Assembly (NCBI GenBank): GCA_025351765.1
Contig: JANXVH010000055.1
Span: forward strand, 1-64,000
Source of the DNA: Pedobacter sp.
GTDB taxonomy: Bacteria > Bacteroidota > Bacteroidia > Sphingobacteriales > Sphingobacteriaceae
Length of the DNA: 64,000 nt
Reading direction: 5' to 3'
Part shown: piece by piece, positions 28,989 to 37,810 of the stretch
How the letters are laid out: the number at the start of each line of letters is the position of its first letter
How positions within the stretch are numbered: position 1 is the first letter of the stretch
Translations under genes and position numbers: made by a program
Notes under the pieces: generated by a model
What the model saw: only the letters and a program-made list of their open reading frames with translations
What the model was told of the DNA's origin: nothing
Database searches by the model: none

Positions 28989-31900
28989 TCAATTAATGAT
29001 CTGGTTTTCTACTGCAACTGTTGCCGGAACTTTCTTCATAGCCACCACTACAGCAGGTTTTTTTGTTTCTTCAACATATCCTAGCGCTTTCAGAACAGGT
29101 ACCACATGTTGACCCGCCAACAATACTGCCTTACTTGAACCTTTTGTTGATTCTATTCTTACACAAACCACAATATGCCCTTTACCAGTTTTCTTTGGTG
29201 CAAAAAATACATACCAACCATCATTTATGCGTTCCTTTTTCCAAACCCTTTCAGGAGTACCCGTTTTACCTGCAACCGTAAGGCCAAGCGTGGTAGATTT
29301 AGTGGCACTTTGCTTAAGCATAAAATCTGTCAAAAGCGCAGCATATTTAGGGTCATTCGTTAGCTTCAAGCCTGGTTTTACAGCTACTGTAGAGTCGCTA
29401 ATCTTTAATACATACCTATTTGGTACCAGCATTCCCTGATTAGCAACCGCAGAAGCTAGCCTAGCCACAGCAGCGGGCGTAGCAATAAGCTCACCTTGTC
29501 CCCATGCCATACCAGAAATGCCTTTAGCCCTGGTTCTTCTTATATTTGCAGGATCATATTTGGGCTTTGTATTGAACTCTGTTCGCCGCCAAAGGTTCAT
29601 CCATTCCTCTTCTTGCTTTTCGTTATTTAATGCTTTATCAAAGTAGTAGCCACCAACACCGCGCAAAAACATACCTGTTTTTAGGTACAGGGCAGCCATG
29701 TCTACCTGTAAATGCTCCTCATTAGCCAACTTTATAAAGTACACGTTGTTTGATTTTACAATAGCACGCTCCAGATTAATTTTTCCAGTCTCATCAGGCT
29801 CAATTCCCTTAGTTCTAATCCGCTCGTCCATGGTTACGTTAAAAGTTTTCTGTGTGGCGGCCAGCCCCAACTTGTTAAATGAAGCCATAGCGGTAAGTAC
29901 CTTAGCTGTTGATCCAGGTTGGGTAGCGTAGGTAAACCCTAAATCAACATTGGTATACCATCCAGCCAGTTTATTTTGTTCGGCGGTGGTCATGGTTAAC
30001 AATTCCCAATCCTTAACCTGCGGTAAAGGATAAACTGCGGAAGCCAGAACATCGCCGGTATTATCTTCCATAATCACAACTGAAACACGATTGTTTTTTA
30101 ACGAATCATCCTTACTAATTGAGTGCTGAATGGCGGTTTGCAATCGTGCATCCAAACTAAGTTTAACATCCCTATTTCGTTTTTTAAATTCTGCAACCTC
30201 AACACTGTTTATTCCTGCTAATAATAGGGGTGCTAATTCTGAATAATTTCTTTTACTAACCGTCATTTCTTTTACGCCACGGGGCAGGAAACGGTCTTCT
30301 CTATATTTGTTTGCTTTTGTATTTAATGAAGTAATGGGCGTGTGGAAACCTCTAAGTTCAGCGGCATGTTCATATTCAGCAAAATAGCCATTGGTACTCC
30401 CATTAAATACACCCGTATTCACATCACCTGTCCAAAAAAATGTTTGCTCTCCAAAAGGATAATACCGGTCAACTCTTTTATGCACTGCAGAATCCAGGTT
30501 GTAATCTACACCTGCCTGAGTAAGCAGGTTACGCTGTTTTTTTACCCTATTCGGATTACTAGTAGCCAATATTTTACCATTTCTGTCGTACAACTCTCCG
30601 GCTTCCAGTTTGTTCATCAATATAGCAATACGTGGATTGTAACTAAACATCCTCGCACCACTTTTATCTGCAACAAGAGCAGGCTGTACCACCCACTTTT
30701 TATTGTCCATCACATATTTAGAAACCGTTACAGTTAAGAGGAGCACAGCGATACTAGCTGAAAGTAGTGCGGGAACCAGGTTCTTATCTTGCCTTTTGGT
30801 AATAAATTCCATTTGCAGAGCCGTTCCCTTAACTTTAGAAACAGAAAGGAGAAAGCCCGCTGCTAACATATTAGCCACTAATGAAGAACCCCCATAGCTG
30901 ATGAATGGCAATGCTACACCTGAAAGAGGTAGCGCTCCTGTCGATCCTCCTGCAATCAAGAGGAATTGTACAAAAAGACTAATCCCAACGCCTGCCGAGA
31001 GGTAAAAGAGAAATGGTGTGCCTGTTTGTCGCCCGATAACAATAGAACGATTTAGTAAAACGAGAAATAAAATAAAAATACCTGTTATTGCGGCCAAGCC
31101 AAACTCTTCGCCAATTGCAGGCAAGATCATATCAGTATGGGCTTCGGGGATGGTTTTTGCGAAACCCTCACCCACACCTTGGCCACTAACGCCACCGCCT
31201 GCCATTGCCCAAATTCCATTGGCTACCTGGTCTCCACCGTAAACCTCATTATTCCATGGATCCTGCCAGATAGATTTTCTTTCAGAAAGCCTGTTAACCG
31301 GCCCTGGTATCAGCTTATCCAAATAAGGAATCTGGTCTATCAACAGAAAACCTGCCATAACCATAATTACCATCACCGCCGATTCGCTTGTCTGTTTCTT
31401 ATTAAAGAACATGGTTAAGGCAATAACAATAACCGTTGTAAGGCTGGCAATCCAGATATTCAGGAACCAAACTGTTAAGGTGTAAATGATAATGGCTACT
31501 AGCATCATCATAAAATCGCCCCTTGAAAAGGAGAATAGAATGATGAAGGTAAAACAGACTACCATAGCAGGGCCAAGATCGCCCAGTACCAGGTACATTA
31601 AAATAGCGACAAGCATTGCTGCCACAGCAAAAGAGAAAAAATACCATCTCTTTTGCCAACTGCGGTATTCTGTTATAAATTTTTCATTGCTTGCAAAAAA
31701 TCCTGCAAGGAAGAGGATAATACCATACTTTACAAGCTCGCTTGGTTGTATGCCAAATAAGTTCACTTTTACTCCGCTACCCTCAGGCCCGCTGCCAAAT
31801 AAAATGGTTAAACCTAACAGGCCTAGTGCTACAACTGCCCATTGCCAGCCATTGGCTTTGTTGCTTTTGTTGCTTAAAACAAACATTCTGTAAAAGCGGG

Positions 31901-33020
31901 AGTCTATCGTAAATTTTCTAAAGTTTATCAATATGGAAATTAACATCACCAGAATCCCTATTCCAAAAAACAAGAGTGAATCCTTAGCTAAAAACCGATC
32001 TCTAAGCGGATCCTGTAGGCTTAACAAGGTAATAAAAGAAATACCCGTCATTAACATAACCAGCGGTAAAACCAATTGATCTGCTTGTGGAAATTTAATA
32101 GTCAGGATCAAATGTAAAAACCAGAAGCCCAGAAAAAAGCTTACTGTAATAATCAAAAACCATTGGTTATACTCACCAATACTTCGTACGATAAGTGATT
32201 TTTCTTTCTTTAAAATCTTAAAGTCTCGTGCAGAAAAGAGCCTTATGGTATGTTGCGATTGCTTAAAGGTAAAACTGGCATCGCTGCTCAACTCCTGTAC
32301 GCCCTGCGATCGGCCAAATTGATATCCAGGTTGCAAGGGCAAAATCTCAAAACCTTTATCAGATGGCAGATGCTGAAAAGCAAAATGTCCATTCGCATCG
32401 GTTCGTACGTAAGAAACCAGTTCGGGTTTAGCTGGTATGGAATCATTTTCTACATAACCACTGTCCTGAGGCAAAATCATAGACATTTTGATTAATACCC
32501 CGGCTACAGCTGTGTTAGCCTTATTAATAATATTGCCGTCAATATTGTATTCACCAAGAGCCAGGTTCTTGGAGGCCGGTAATGCAGCCGGATTTTTCAG
32601 TTCCTCTTCAAAGCGTTTTTCATCATCACCGGTATAACCTAATAATGCCCTCGAGTCCGAAGCACGTTTTTTAAACACTTCTCCTCCAGAAGCATACGCA
32701 ACATCTGCATTTACAAAAAACTTGTTTTTATTCAACTCACCAATATTGTCTATGGGTTCAGTAAATAATTTTATCCCTCTTGTTACTGCATTCTCAATAG
32801 TTGCAATATCACGCTTATCTTCAAAATAATAACCTTTTTGCAACAGGCCGGATATCAGAGATCCAGCATTTCTGTTGTTTAAGTTAACCATTGTTCCGCG
32901 CTCAAGCCTGGTGTTTACATCTGCAAAACCGCGTTGCAACACGCTAAAAAGTGTAATGAATAAGGCGCCTAAAACAATAGTAATCAATAAAATAAAGATG
33001 CGTTCGGTTCTTCTATTCAT
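28989..33020 (-). CDS. SEDS (FtsW/RodA/SpoVE) - class B penicillin-binding protein fusion
   Basis: SEDS signature AMAGGGVSGQGVGEGFAKTIPEAHTDMILPAIGEEFG; C-terminal transpeptidase motifs PGSTAK (SxxK), KSNN (SxN), KTGTPERVW (KTG); one uninterrupted 1343-aa ORF. Confidence 0.96.
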   Translation of the reverse strand: MNRRTERIFILLITIVLGALFITLFSVLQRGFADVNTRLERGTMVNLNNRNAGSLISGLLQKGYYFEDKRDIATIENAVTRGIKLFTEPIDNIGELNKNKFFVNADVAYASGGEVFKKRASDSRALLGYTGDDEKRFEEELKNPAALPASKNLALGEYNIDGNIINKANTAVAGVLIKMSMILPQDSGYVENDSIPAKPELVSYVRTDANGHFAFQHLPSDKGFEILPLQPGYQFGRSQGVQELSSDASFTFKQSQHTIRLFSARDFKILKKEKSLIVRSIGEYNQWFLIITVSFFLGFWFLHLILTIKFPQADQLVLPLVMLMTGISFITLLSLQDPLRDRFLAKDSLLFFGIGILVMLISILINFRKFTIDSRFYRMFVLSNKSNKANGWQWAVVALGLLGLTILFGSGPEGSGVKVNLFGIQPSELVKYGIILFLAGFFASNEKFITEYRSWQKRWYFFSFAVAAMLVAILMYLVLGDLGPAMVVCFTFIILFSFSRGDFMMMLVAIIIYTLTVWFLNIWIASLTTVIVIALTMFFNKKQTSESAVMVIMVMAGFLLIDQIPYLDKLIPGPVNRLSERKSIWQDPWNNEVYGGDQVANGIWAMAGGGVSGQGVGEGFAKTIPEAHTDMILPAIGEEFGLAAITGIFILFLVLLNRSIVIGRQTGTPFLFYLSAGVGISLFVQFLLIAGGSTGALPLSGVALPFISYGGSSLVANMLAAGFLLSVSKVKGTALQMEFITKRQDKNLVPALLSASIAVLLLTVTVSKYVMDNKKWVVQPALVADKSGARMFSYNPRIAILMNKLEAGELYDRNGKILATSNPNRVKKQRNLLTQAGVDYNLDSAVHKRVDRYYPFGEQTFFWTGDVNTGVFNGSTNGYFAEYEHAAELRGFHTPITSLNTKANKYREDRFLPRGVKEMTVSKRNYSELAPLLLAGINSVEVAEFKKRNRDVKLSLDARLQTAIQHSISKDDSLKNNRVSVVIMEDNTGDVLASAVYPLPQVKDWELLTMTTAEQNKLAGWYTNVDLGFTYATQPGSTAKVLTAMASFNKLGLAATQKTFNVTMDERIRTKGIEPDETGKINLERAIVKSNNVYFIKLANEEHLQVDMAALYLKTGMFLRGVGGYYFDKALNNEKQEEEWMNLWRRTEFNTKPKYDPANIRRTRAKGISGMAWGQGELIATPAAVARLASAVANQGMLVPNRYVLKISDSTVAVKPGLKLTNDPKYAALLTDFMLKQSATKSTTLGLTVAGKTGTPERVWKKERINDGWYVFFAPKKTGKGHIVVCVRIESTKGSSKAVLLAGQHVVPVLKALGYVEETKKPAVVVAMKKVPATVAVENQIIN

Positions 33021-33021
33021 A

Positions 33022-34494
33022 TTAATCTGGAAAATTCAGGGATAGCGAGTCTGCACTAAATGAACTATACGGGATCTTACCGTTAATGTATTTCTTCTGT
33101 GATAGGTTATAGGTGCTTTGTAGCGTATTCGGGCAATTGGTAAAACGAATATTCCTTAAAACCAACGCGTTGTTTCCTGTTAATATGGCTGTATTAAAAT
33201 TCTTAAAAGCAATATTTCTCAATTGTATAAACTTGCTGGCCGGTCTTACAGTTATAGCAACACCTTTATAAAGAGAATCACTAATGATCACCACCTCCTT
33301 GTTGGACTTTAAATAAATAGTGTCCTTATTAAACTCAAGCGGCTGATGCAAAATAATAGGCGATGAAAAAAGCGAATCAGTGAGCACTAACGTCTGGCCT
33401 TTCATTTTATTCAGCGTGTCCTGAAGCATAATTTCTTTTGTATTTCTCTTTTCTGTAACCTCCGTAAGCGGTTGTTGTTTTACTTGATTAGCAGGAAGGA
33501 AGATGTAATACCAATATAGGCATGTAGTTGTTGCAATAAATATAAGAGTGGTGAAAGAAAGTAAAAGAGTGAGGCCTCTTTGTGGTACATATATTATTTT
33601 CTGCGTCATATCGGTAATAGAGGTTTCGTTCACCTTTCCTAAAATGCTGGGAGGTGCTGGTTTGTTTTCATCAAAAAGTAAGGGCTGAGCAACAACAGCG
33701 GCTTTAGCAGACTGCTCTGGTTTGGTAGCCTCATGCAATACTGGTGGGTTTGTATTGTGTACCAAAACAACTGTAATATTGTCGGCACCACCATTTTTAT
33801 TTGCTGCGGCAATAAGCATTGTTCCTTTTTCTGCTAAATCCTTCCCTTCGTTTAATGCAACAATTATCTCATTTTTGTTTACCATATCAGATAGTCCGTC
33901 GCTGCAGAGCAACAACAAATCTCCTGGTAAAAAAGGAGATTGACCCATTTCCATATAATCATCCTGATCTGCCAGATTAACTCCAAAACCCAATGCCTTA
34001 TTAATTTCATTACGTTTGGGATGTTTCATGGCTTCTTCTTCAGTTAACCGGCCAGTATCTTCCATAAAACCAACAAAAGACTGGTCTCGTGTAATCTTAA
34101 CCAAAGAATTATCACGTAGCAGATACATCCTAGTATCGCCCACATGTGTATAATGTAAAATGTTTTTATTGAGGTCTACTAGAGCCAGTGTCAAAACACA
34201 AGCCATGTTTTCCAGCTCTTTTACCTGCTGTTTCTCCGCAACTATCTTTGCATCAGCTTCTGATATCGCCTTCTTCATCAGTGTTAGGATATCACCCTGA
34301 GGCTTACTCAAATGCTCCAATACAGAAAGCTTTGTTATCTCTGCAGCAATTTCGCCACCAGAGTAACCACCTACACCGTCAATTACGCAGGCAATTATAT
34401 AATCACCAGAAGCGGTATCTTTTGCAATAAAGGTGTCTTCATTGTTGGTCCGAACTTTACCAATGTCTGTTATTCCGAAATAATTTTTATTCAT
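33022..34494 (-). CDS. PP2C family Ser/Thr phosphatase with TM and C-terminal beta-helix-like domain
   Basis: GKVRTNNEDTF, CVIDGVGGYSGGE, LLCSDGLSDMV, GGADNITVVLV; TM LTLLLSFTTLIFIATTTCLYWYYIF; start set at MNKNYFG (34494). Confidence 0.94.
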   Translation of the reverse strand: MNKNYFGITDIGKVRTNNEDTFIAKDTASGDYIIACVIDGVGGYSGGEIAAEITKLSVLEHLSKPQGDILTLMKKAISEADAKIVAEKQQVKELENMACVLTLALVDLNKNILHYTHVGDTRMYLLRDNSLVKITRDQSFVGFMEDTGRLTEEEAMKHPKRNEINKALGFGVNLADQDDYMEMGQSPFLPGDLLLLCSDGLSDMVNKNEIIVALNEGKDLAEKGTMLIAAANKNGGADNITVVLVHNTNPPVLHEATKPEQSAKAAVVAQPLLFDENKPAPPSILGKVNETSITDMTQKIIYVPQRGLTLLLSFTTLIFIATTTCLYWYYIFLPANQVKQQPLTEVTEKRNTKEIMLQDTLNKMKGQTLVLTDSLFSSPIILHQPLEFNKDTIYLKSNKEVVIISDSLYKGVAITVRPASKFIQLRNIAFKNFNTAILTGNNALVLRNIRFTNCPNTLQSTYNLSQKKYINGKIPYSSFSADSLSLNFPD

Positions 34495-34495
34495 C

Positions 34496-34585
34496 TTACT
34501 CTGGTGAGTTTTTAACGTGTTTAAAATGTGCAATAAGTATTGCTAAACAGAGAACTAGGAATGCTATAGAAAGAATATGCGACAT
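34496..34585 (-). CDS. 29-aa single-TM microprotein (not in the supplied ORF track)
   Basis: Reading from the minus strand: MSHILSIAFLVLCLAILIAHFKHVKNSPE*; 5 nt after the FHA stop and 1 nt before the PP2C ATG. Confidence 0.65.
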   Translation of the reverse strand: MSHILSIAFLVLCLAILIAHFKHVKNSPE

Positions 34586-34590
34586 ATTAA

Positions 34591-35541
34591 TTAGGATTTA
34601 AAAATGTTCATACCTATAATTCCGTTTAGAATGATCCGGGAGTTAAGCGGTAATTCTGTCCATTTTGGCTCATTAATATCGCTCCTTTCAATCAGATTTT
34701 CATTAACAATAGTTTTCTCTCCAAATGATGCCAGGTAAAATTTATCATCCGCATCGCTATACCTTATTTTAAGGTGAGGCGTATTTACCCATTCTGAAGG
34801 AATTTTGAATATATAATCCTCAGCTCTGGCGTCTTCCTCACCAGTTACGATGATCTCTTCTTTTTTCATCAAAAACTCAACCTTCTTACCAGAATATGCC
34901 CGGTCTGGCAGGGTGGTTTCAAACCTTGCAAGCAATTCATTTTCTTTATTTAGCGGAGTTTTAGGATCGAATACCAGCGTGCTCACATACGGTATTTCAT
35001 AATAGCCTTCACTATAAAATATGAAGTCCTTAAGGATATCGTTATTGATATCAAATGTCTGTGCCATACCTGTTTGACGGGGAATAAAAGTTACCCGCAG
35101 GTTCTCTTCTTTTTTATTATTGTCTGGAAGCAGTTTGCCAATAAAACCCTTATCGCCAGGTTTATAATCTGGATGAGATACAAAACGGAATACCCATTTA
35201 TTACTGGATGGCTCCGCTTTTTTACCTTCATTGATTTTTTGATTCAATATTTCGTAAAAATTCTTAACAGATTCCTGTGCAATCAAACCCAGTATGCCTT
35301 TCTTATTGTCCATAAACTCACGATAGTCATCTGTATTAAGGCAAATGATGTATTCATGGTAAAAAACAATACGTTCAGCAAAAGAAAGCTGCGCCATAGA
35401 TTCTTCGAACTTCTCAATAATATATTTAAATACAATATTAGGAGTAAGAGCTTTGGCTTTTGCCGCCGCAGTGCCTTCATTATTGGTCAGAAACCAGTCC
35501 TGAACGCCAATTCGTTGCCAAAAAGAGGTTTTTTCAATCAT
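34591..35541 (-). CDS. FHA-like domain-containing protein (degenerate FHA)
   Basis: C-terminal VNTPHLKIRYSDADDKFYLASFGEKTIVNENLI ... LPLNSRIILNG is FHA-like; large uncharacterised N-terminal domain; operon partner of PP2C and kinases. Confidence 0.75.
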   Translation of the reverse strand: MIEKTSFWQRIGVQDWFLTNNEGTAAAKAKALTPNIVFKYIIEKFEESMAQLSFAERIVFYHEYIICLNTDDYREFMDNKKGILGLIAQESVKNFYEILNQKINEGKKAEPSSNKWVFRFVSHPDYKPGDKGFIGKLLPDNNKKEENLRVTFIPRQTGMAQTFDINNDILKDFIFYSEGYYEIPYVSTLVFDPKTPLNKENELLARFETTLPDRAYSGKKVEFLMKKEEIIVTGEEDARAEDYIFKIPSEWVNTPHLKIRYSDADDKFYLASFGEKTIVNENLIERSDINEPKWTELPLNSRIILNGIIGMNIFKS

Positions 35542-35701
35542 TTAATGAATCAAAATTATTTGGCGTGAATATAGCAATAATGTTGCCTGTTTTGATAGGA
35601 AATCAGGTGGGATTTAAATTGCAGGTAAAATGTATACCGTATAAGTTTTGGACAGCGAAACACTAGGATAGGGGTTGGTTTCCCGCATGTTCTTACTTCA
35701 T

Positions 35702-35768
35702 CCCGTATTTCTCCCACATAAGTGGCGTTTAAGTACTTTTAGTGGGAAAAGGGTGGGAGGAATACGGG
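35702..35768. repeat. Imperfect inverted repeat, 16-nt arms, 35-nt spacer
   Basis: cccgtatttctcccac (35702-35717) and gtgggaggaatacggg (35753-35768) pair at 15 of 16 positions. Confidence 0.75.
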
Positions 35769-35813
35769 AGAAACCCAAGACTTGCCCTTAATTAGAACCA
35801 ATTCAGTACCATA

Positions 35814-37733
35814 TTAGATAGGAGTAATCCAGTTCAATGCCTCCTGGTAATCCTGAAAAAGCATGATCTGGAGCAAACCTTTTGCGGAACCGGTACTCTT
35901 GCCAACGGAAAGCTTACTAAATGAGCTTGGCGAATGGATCCATGCAAAATGGCGTAATCCTTCTTTCTCTACCATGGGCAGCCAGATCTCCCTTAACCAG
36001 TCAGTAGCTTCAGACCAGCTGCCGGGTACATGAGAGTTGTCTGCAAGGAGTTTTTTAGCTTTAAAAGCTTTTATCATACTCAATATTTTTAAACAACCAG
36101 ATTGTATTGATTCTGCATTTTGGAAACCTGTCCAGTCTGCCTCTATACAACTTGTTTTTTCATTGAACTTAACAGTTGTATATTCATCAACATAGTAATC
36201 AGGATCGTTCCTGGAGGGTAAAGCAATGATTGACTTTGGTAAGGGCAGTCTAAAGAAGAATTTTGAACCTACACCAAGGGTGCTTTCAATCCAAAAACTT
36301 CCGTTATGTCTTTTTAAGATTTCGGATGAAATGAACAACCCCAATCCCAGGCCTTCAAAATGCATTGTTTTGTTATCGGCACGGTAATAACGTTCAAACA
36401 GGTGGTCCATATCATGCTGATCGATACCTATACCAAAATCCTGAATAGAAACAATGATGTTATTGAGCAATACTTTAAATTCTACATTAACCCGATCACT
36501 TTTGGGCGAGTATTTAATGGCATTTGTTAAAAAATTACTCAATACTTGTTCAATTCGGATCTTATCCCCATTGTATAAAATAGAACTACCTTTTTTTAGG
36601 TTTATTTTGTGCGAACTGGAAACGAGCTGTACATTATCAACCACGTCAGCAAGCATCTCACTAAAGTTAAACTCCTGCATAGTATACTGCATTTTTCCTG
36701 CGTTTAGCTTGGTTACATCAAGCAAATCTGATATAAGCCTGCCCAGACGCGTAATGTTTTCGGCAGATTTTTGGGCATAGTTGTGCAGTTTATTGACATC
36801 TGAAGAGCGCTGCATCAGCTGGTTAAATGCTTTAATGCTGGTTAGCGGTGTTTTCAGTTCGTGACTGGCAATGGAAAGAAACTCATCCTTCATGTGTTCG
36901 CTGTTTCTAGCATTAACTAATTCTGTTATGTCATAAGAAAAGCTAAGGACACCATTTACCTTTCCATGCTCGTCAAGTCTGGCCTGGTACATAATATTAA
37001 AGTAGTAATCTTTAAAAATTTGTTCCTGGTGATTAAAGAGCTTAACTGGTATTTCTTTCCCTTCGTAGGTTAACCCGGTTTGGTAAACCTTTTTCAGTTC
37101 CTGATAAACAGGATGGTTGGCCATTTCAGGCAACACTTCAATAACAGGTTTGCCAATCAGGTCAAGGTATCCAAAATGTTGATGATACATTGGGTTGACA
37201 AATTCGTAGATCAGTTCAGGTCCAGAAAGCACGGCTATTCTGGCAGGCAAATCGGCAAATAATTTTTCAATACGCCTGCTTAGCTGAACGGATTTTGACG
37301 CAGCCGTAGTCTGCTTTTCCAGACTCACTTTTAAACTATTTTCTGTAAGTATTTGAGGGGTTACATCAATAGTGGAATGAATAAGATATAATATTTCTCC
37401 GTTCGTATCCAGTACAGGGGTGTTTGTGCTCTCCCAATACTGATCTAAAAGATAAGCCACCGGCAGCTGATGTTGTTTTTTAATTTGGAGCACATTTTGC
37501 AAAGAATCTCTCAATGCATAAGAGTTTTTATTAGTCTCATCTACAGGAAAAACATCAAAAAGATACTTTCCGCTAATACCTTCCCGTGTTTTTAAAGTGC
37601 GTTCTAGATAAAGATTACTTGCTGTTAGAATAACCAGATTAGGCGATAAAATAAGGCACATGGATGGTATGGTTTCAAATACCTTTAATACCTCAAGTCC
37701 GTTTTCCTTTTGCTGCTGCATGAGTGATATCAA
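35814..37733 (-). CDS. PAS domain sensor histidine kinase with C-terminal extension
   Basis: H-box SIASHELKTPLTSIKAFNQLMQR, N-box NFLTNAIKYSP, GLGLGLFISSEILKRH; PAS-like N-terminus; about 120-aa tail after the ATPase domain. Alternative start at 37721. Confidence 0.93.
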   Translation of the reverse strand: MISLMQQQKENGLEVLKVFETIPSMCLILSPNLVILTASNLYLERTLKTREGISGKYLFDVFPVDETNKNSYALRDSLQNVLQIKKQHQLPVAYLLDQYWESTNTPVLDTNGEILYLIHSTIDVTPQILTENSLKVSLEKQTTAASKSVQLSRRIEKLFADLPARIAVLSGPELIYEFVNPMYHQHFGYLDLIGKPVIEVLPEMANHPVYQELKKVYQTGLTYEGKEIPVKLFNHQEQIFKDYYFNIMYQARLDEHGKVNGVLSFSYDITELVNARNSEHMKDEFLSIASHELKTPLTSIKAFNQLMQRSSDVNKLHNYAQKSAENITRLGRLISDLLDVTKLNAGKMQYTMQEFNFSEMLADVVDNVQLVSSSHKINLKKGSSILYNGDKIRIEQVLSNFLTNAIKYSPKSDRVNVEFKVLLNNIIVSIQDFGIGIDQHDMDHLFERYYRADNKTMHFEGLGLGLFISSEILKRHNGSFWIESTLGVGSKFFFRLPLPKSIIALPSRNDPDYYVDEYTTVKFNEKTSCIEADWTGFQNAESIQSGCLKILSMIKAFKAKKLLADNSHVPGSWSEATDWLREIWLPMVEKEGLRHFAWIHSPSSFSKLSVGKSTGSAKGLLQIMLFQDYQEALNWITPI

Positions 37734-37810
37734 TATAGAATTGCTTGTATCAAAATTACATAATTATACGCTAAAATAAATGGGCATATCTTTTGTTGTG
37801 CAAACCTTGA

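Noticed and set aside
30342-30737. 131-aa plus-strand ORF opposite the PBP domain
   Set aside because: Shadow ORF of a clear transpeptidase coding region.
31486-31893. 135-aa plus-strand ORF antisense to the SEDS-PBP gene
   Set aside because: Shadow ORF opposite a strongly supported coding sequence, with no recognisable protein features.
25310-35541. FHA + PP2C + Ser/Thr kinase genes as a type VI secretion post-translational regulatory set
   Set aside because: No tss/hcp/vgrG genes anywhere in the window, while a SEDS-PBP wall synthase is embedded in the operon; the cell-wall interpretation fits better.
35074-35568. 164-aa plus-strand ORF opposite the FHA-like gene
   Set aside because: Antisense, Phe/Ile/Lys-biased composition from a reverse frame; the minus-strand gene is supported by operon spacing and the FHA fold.
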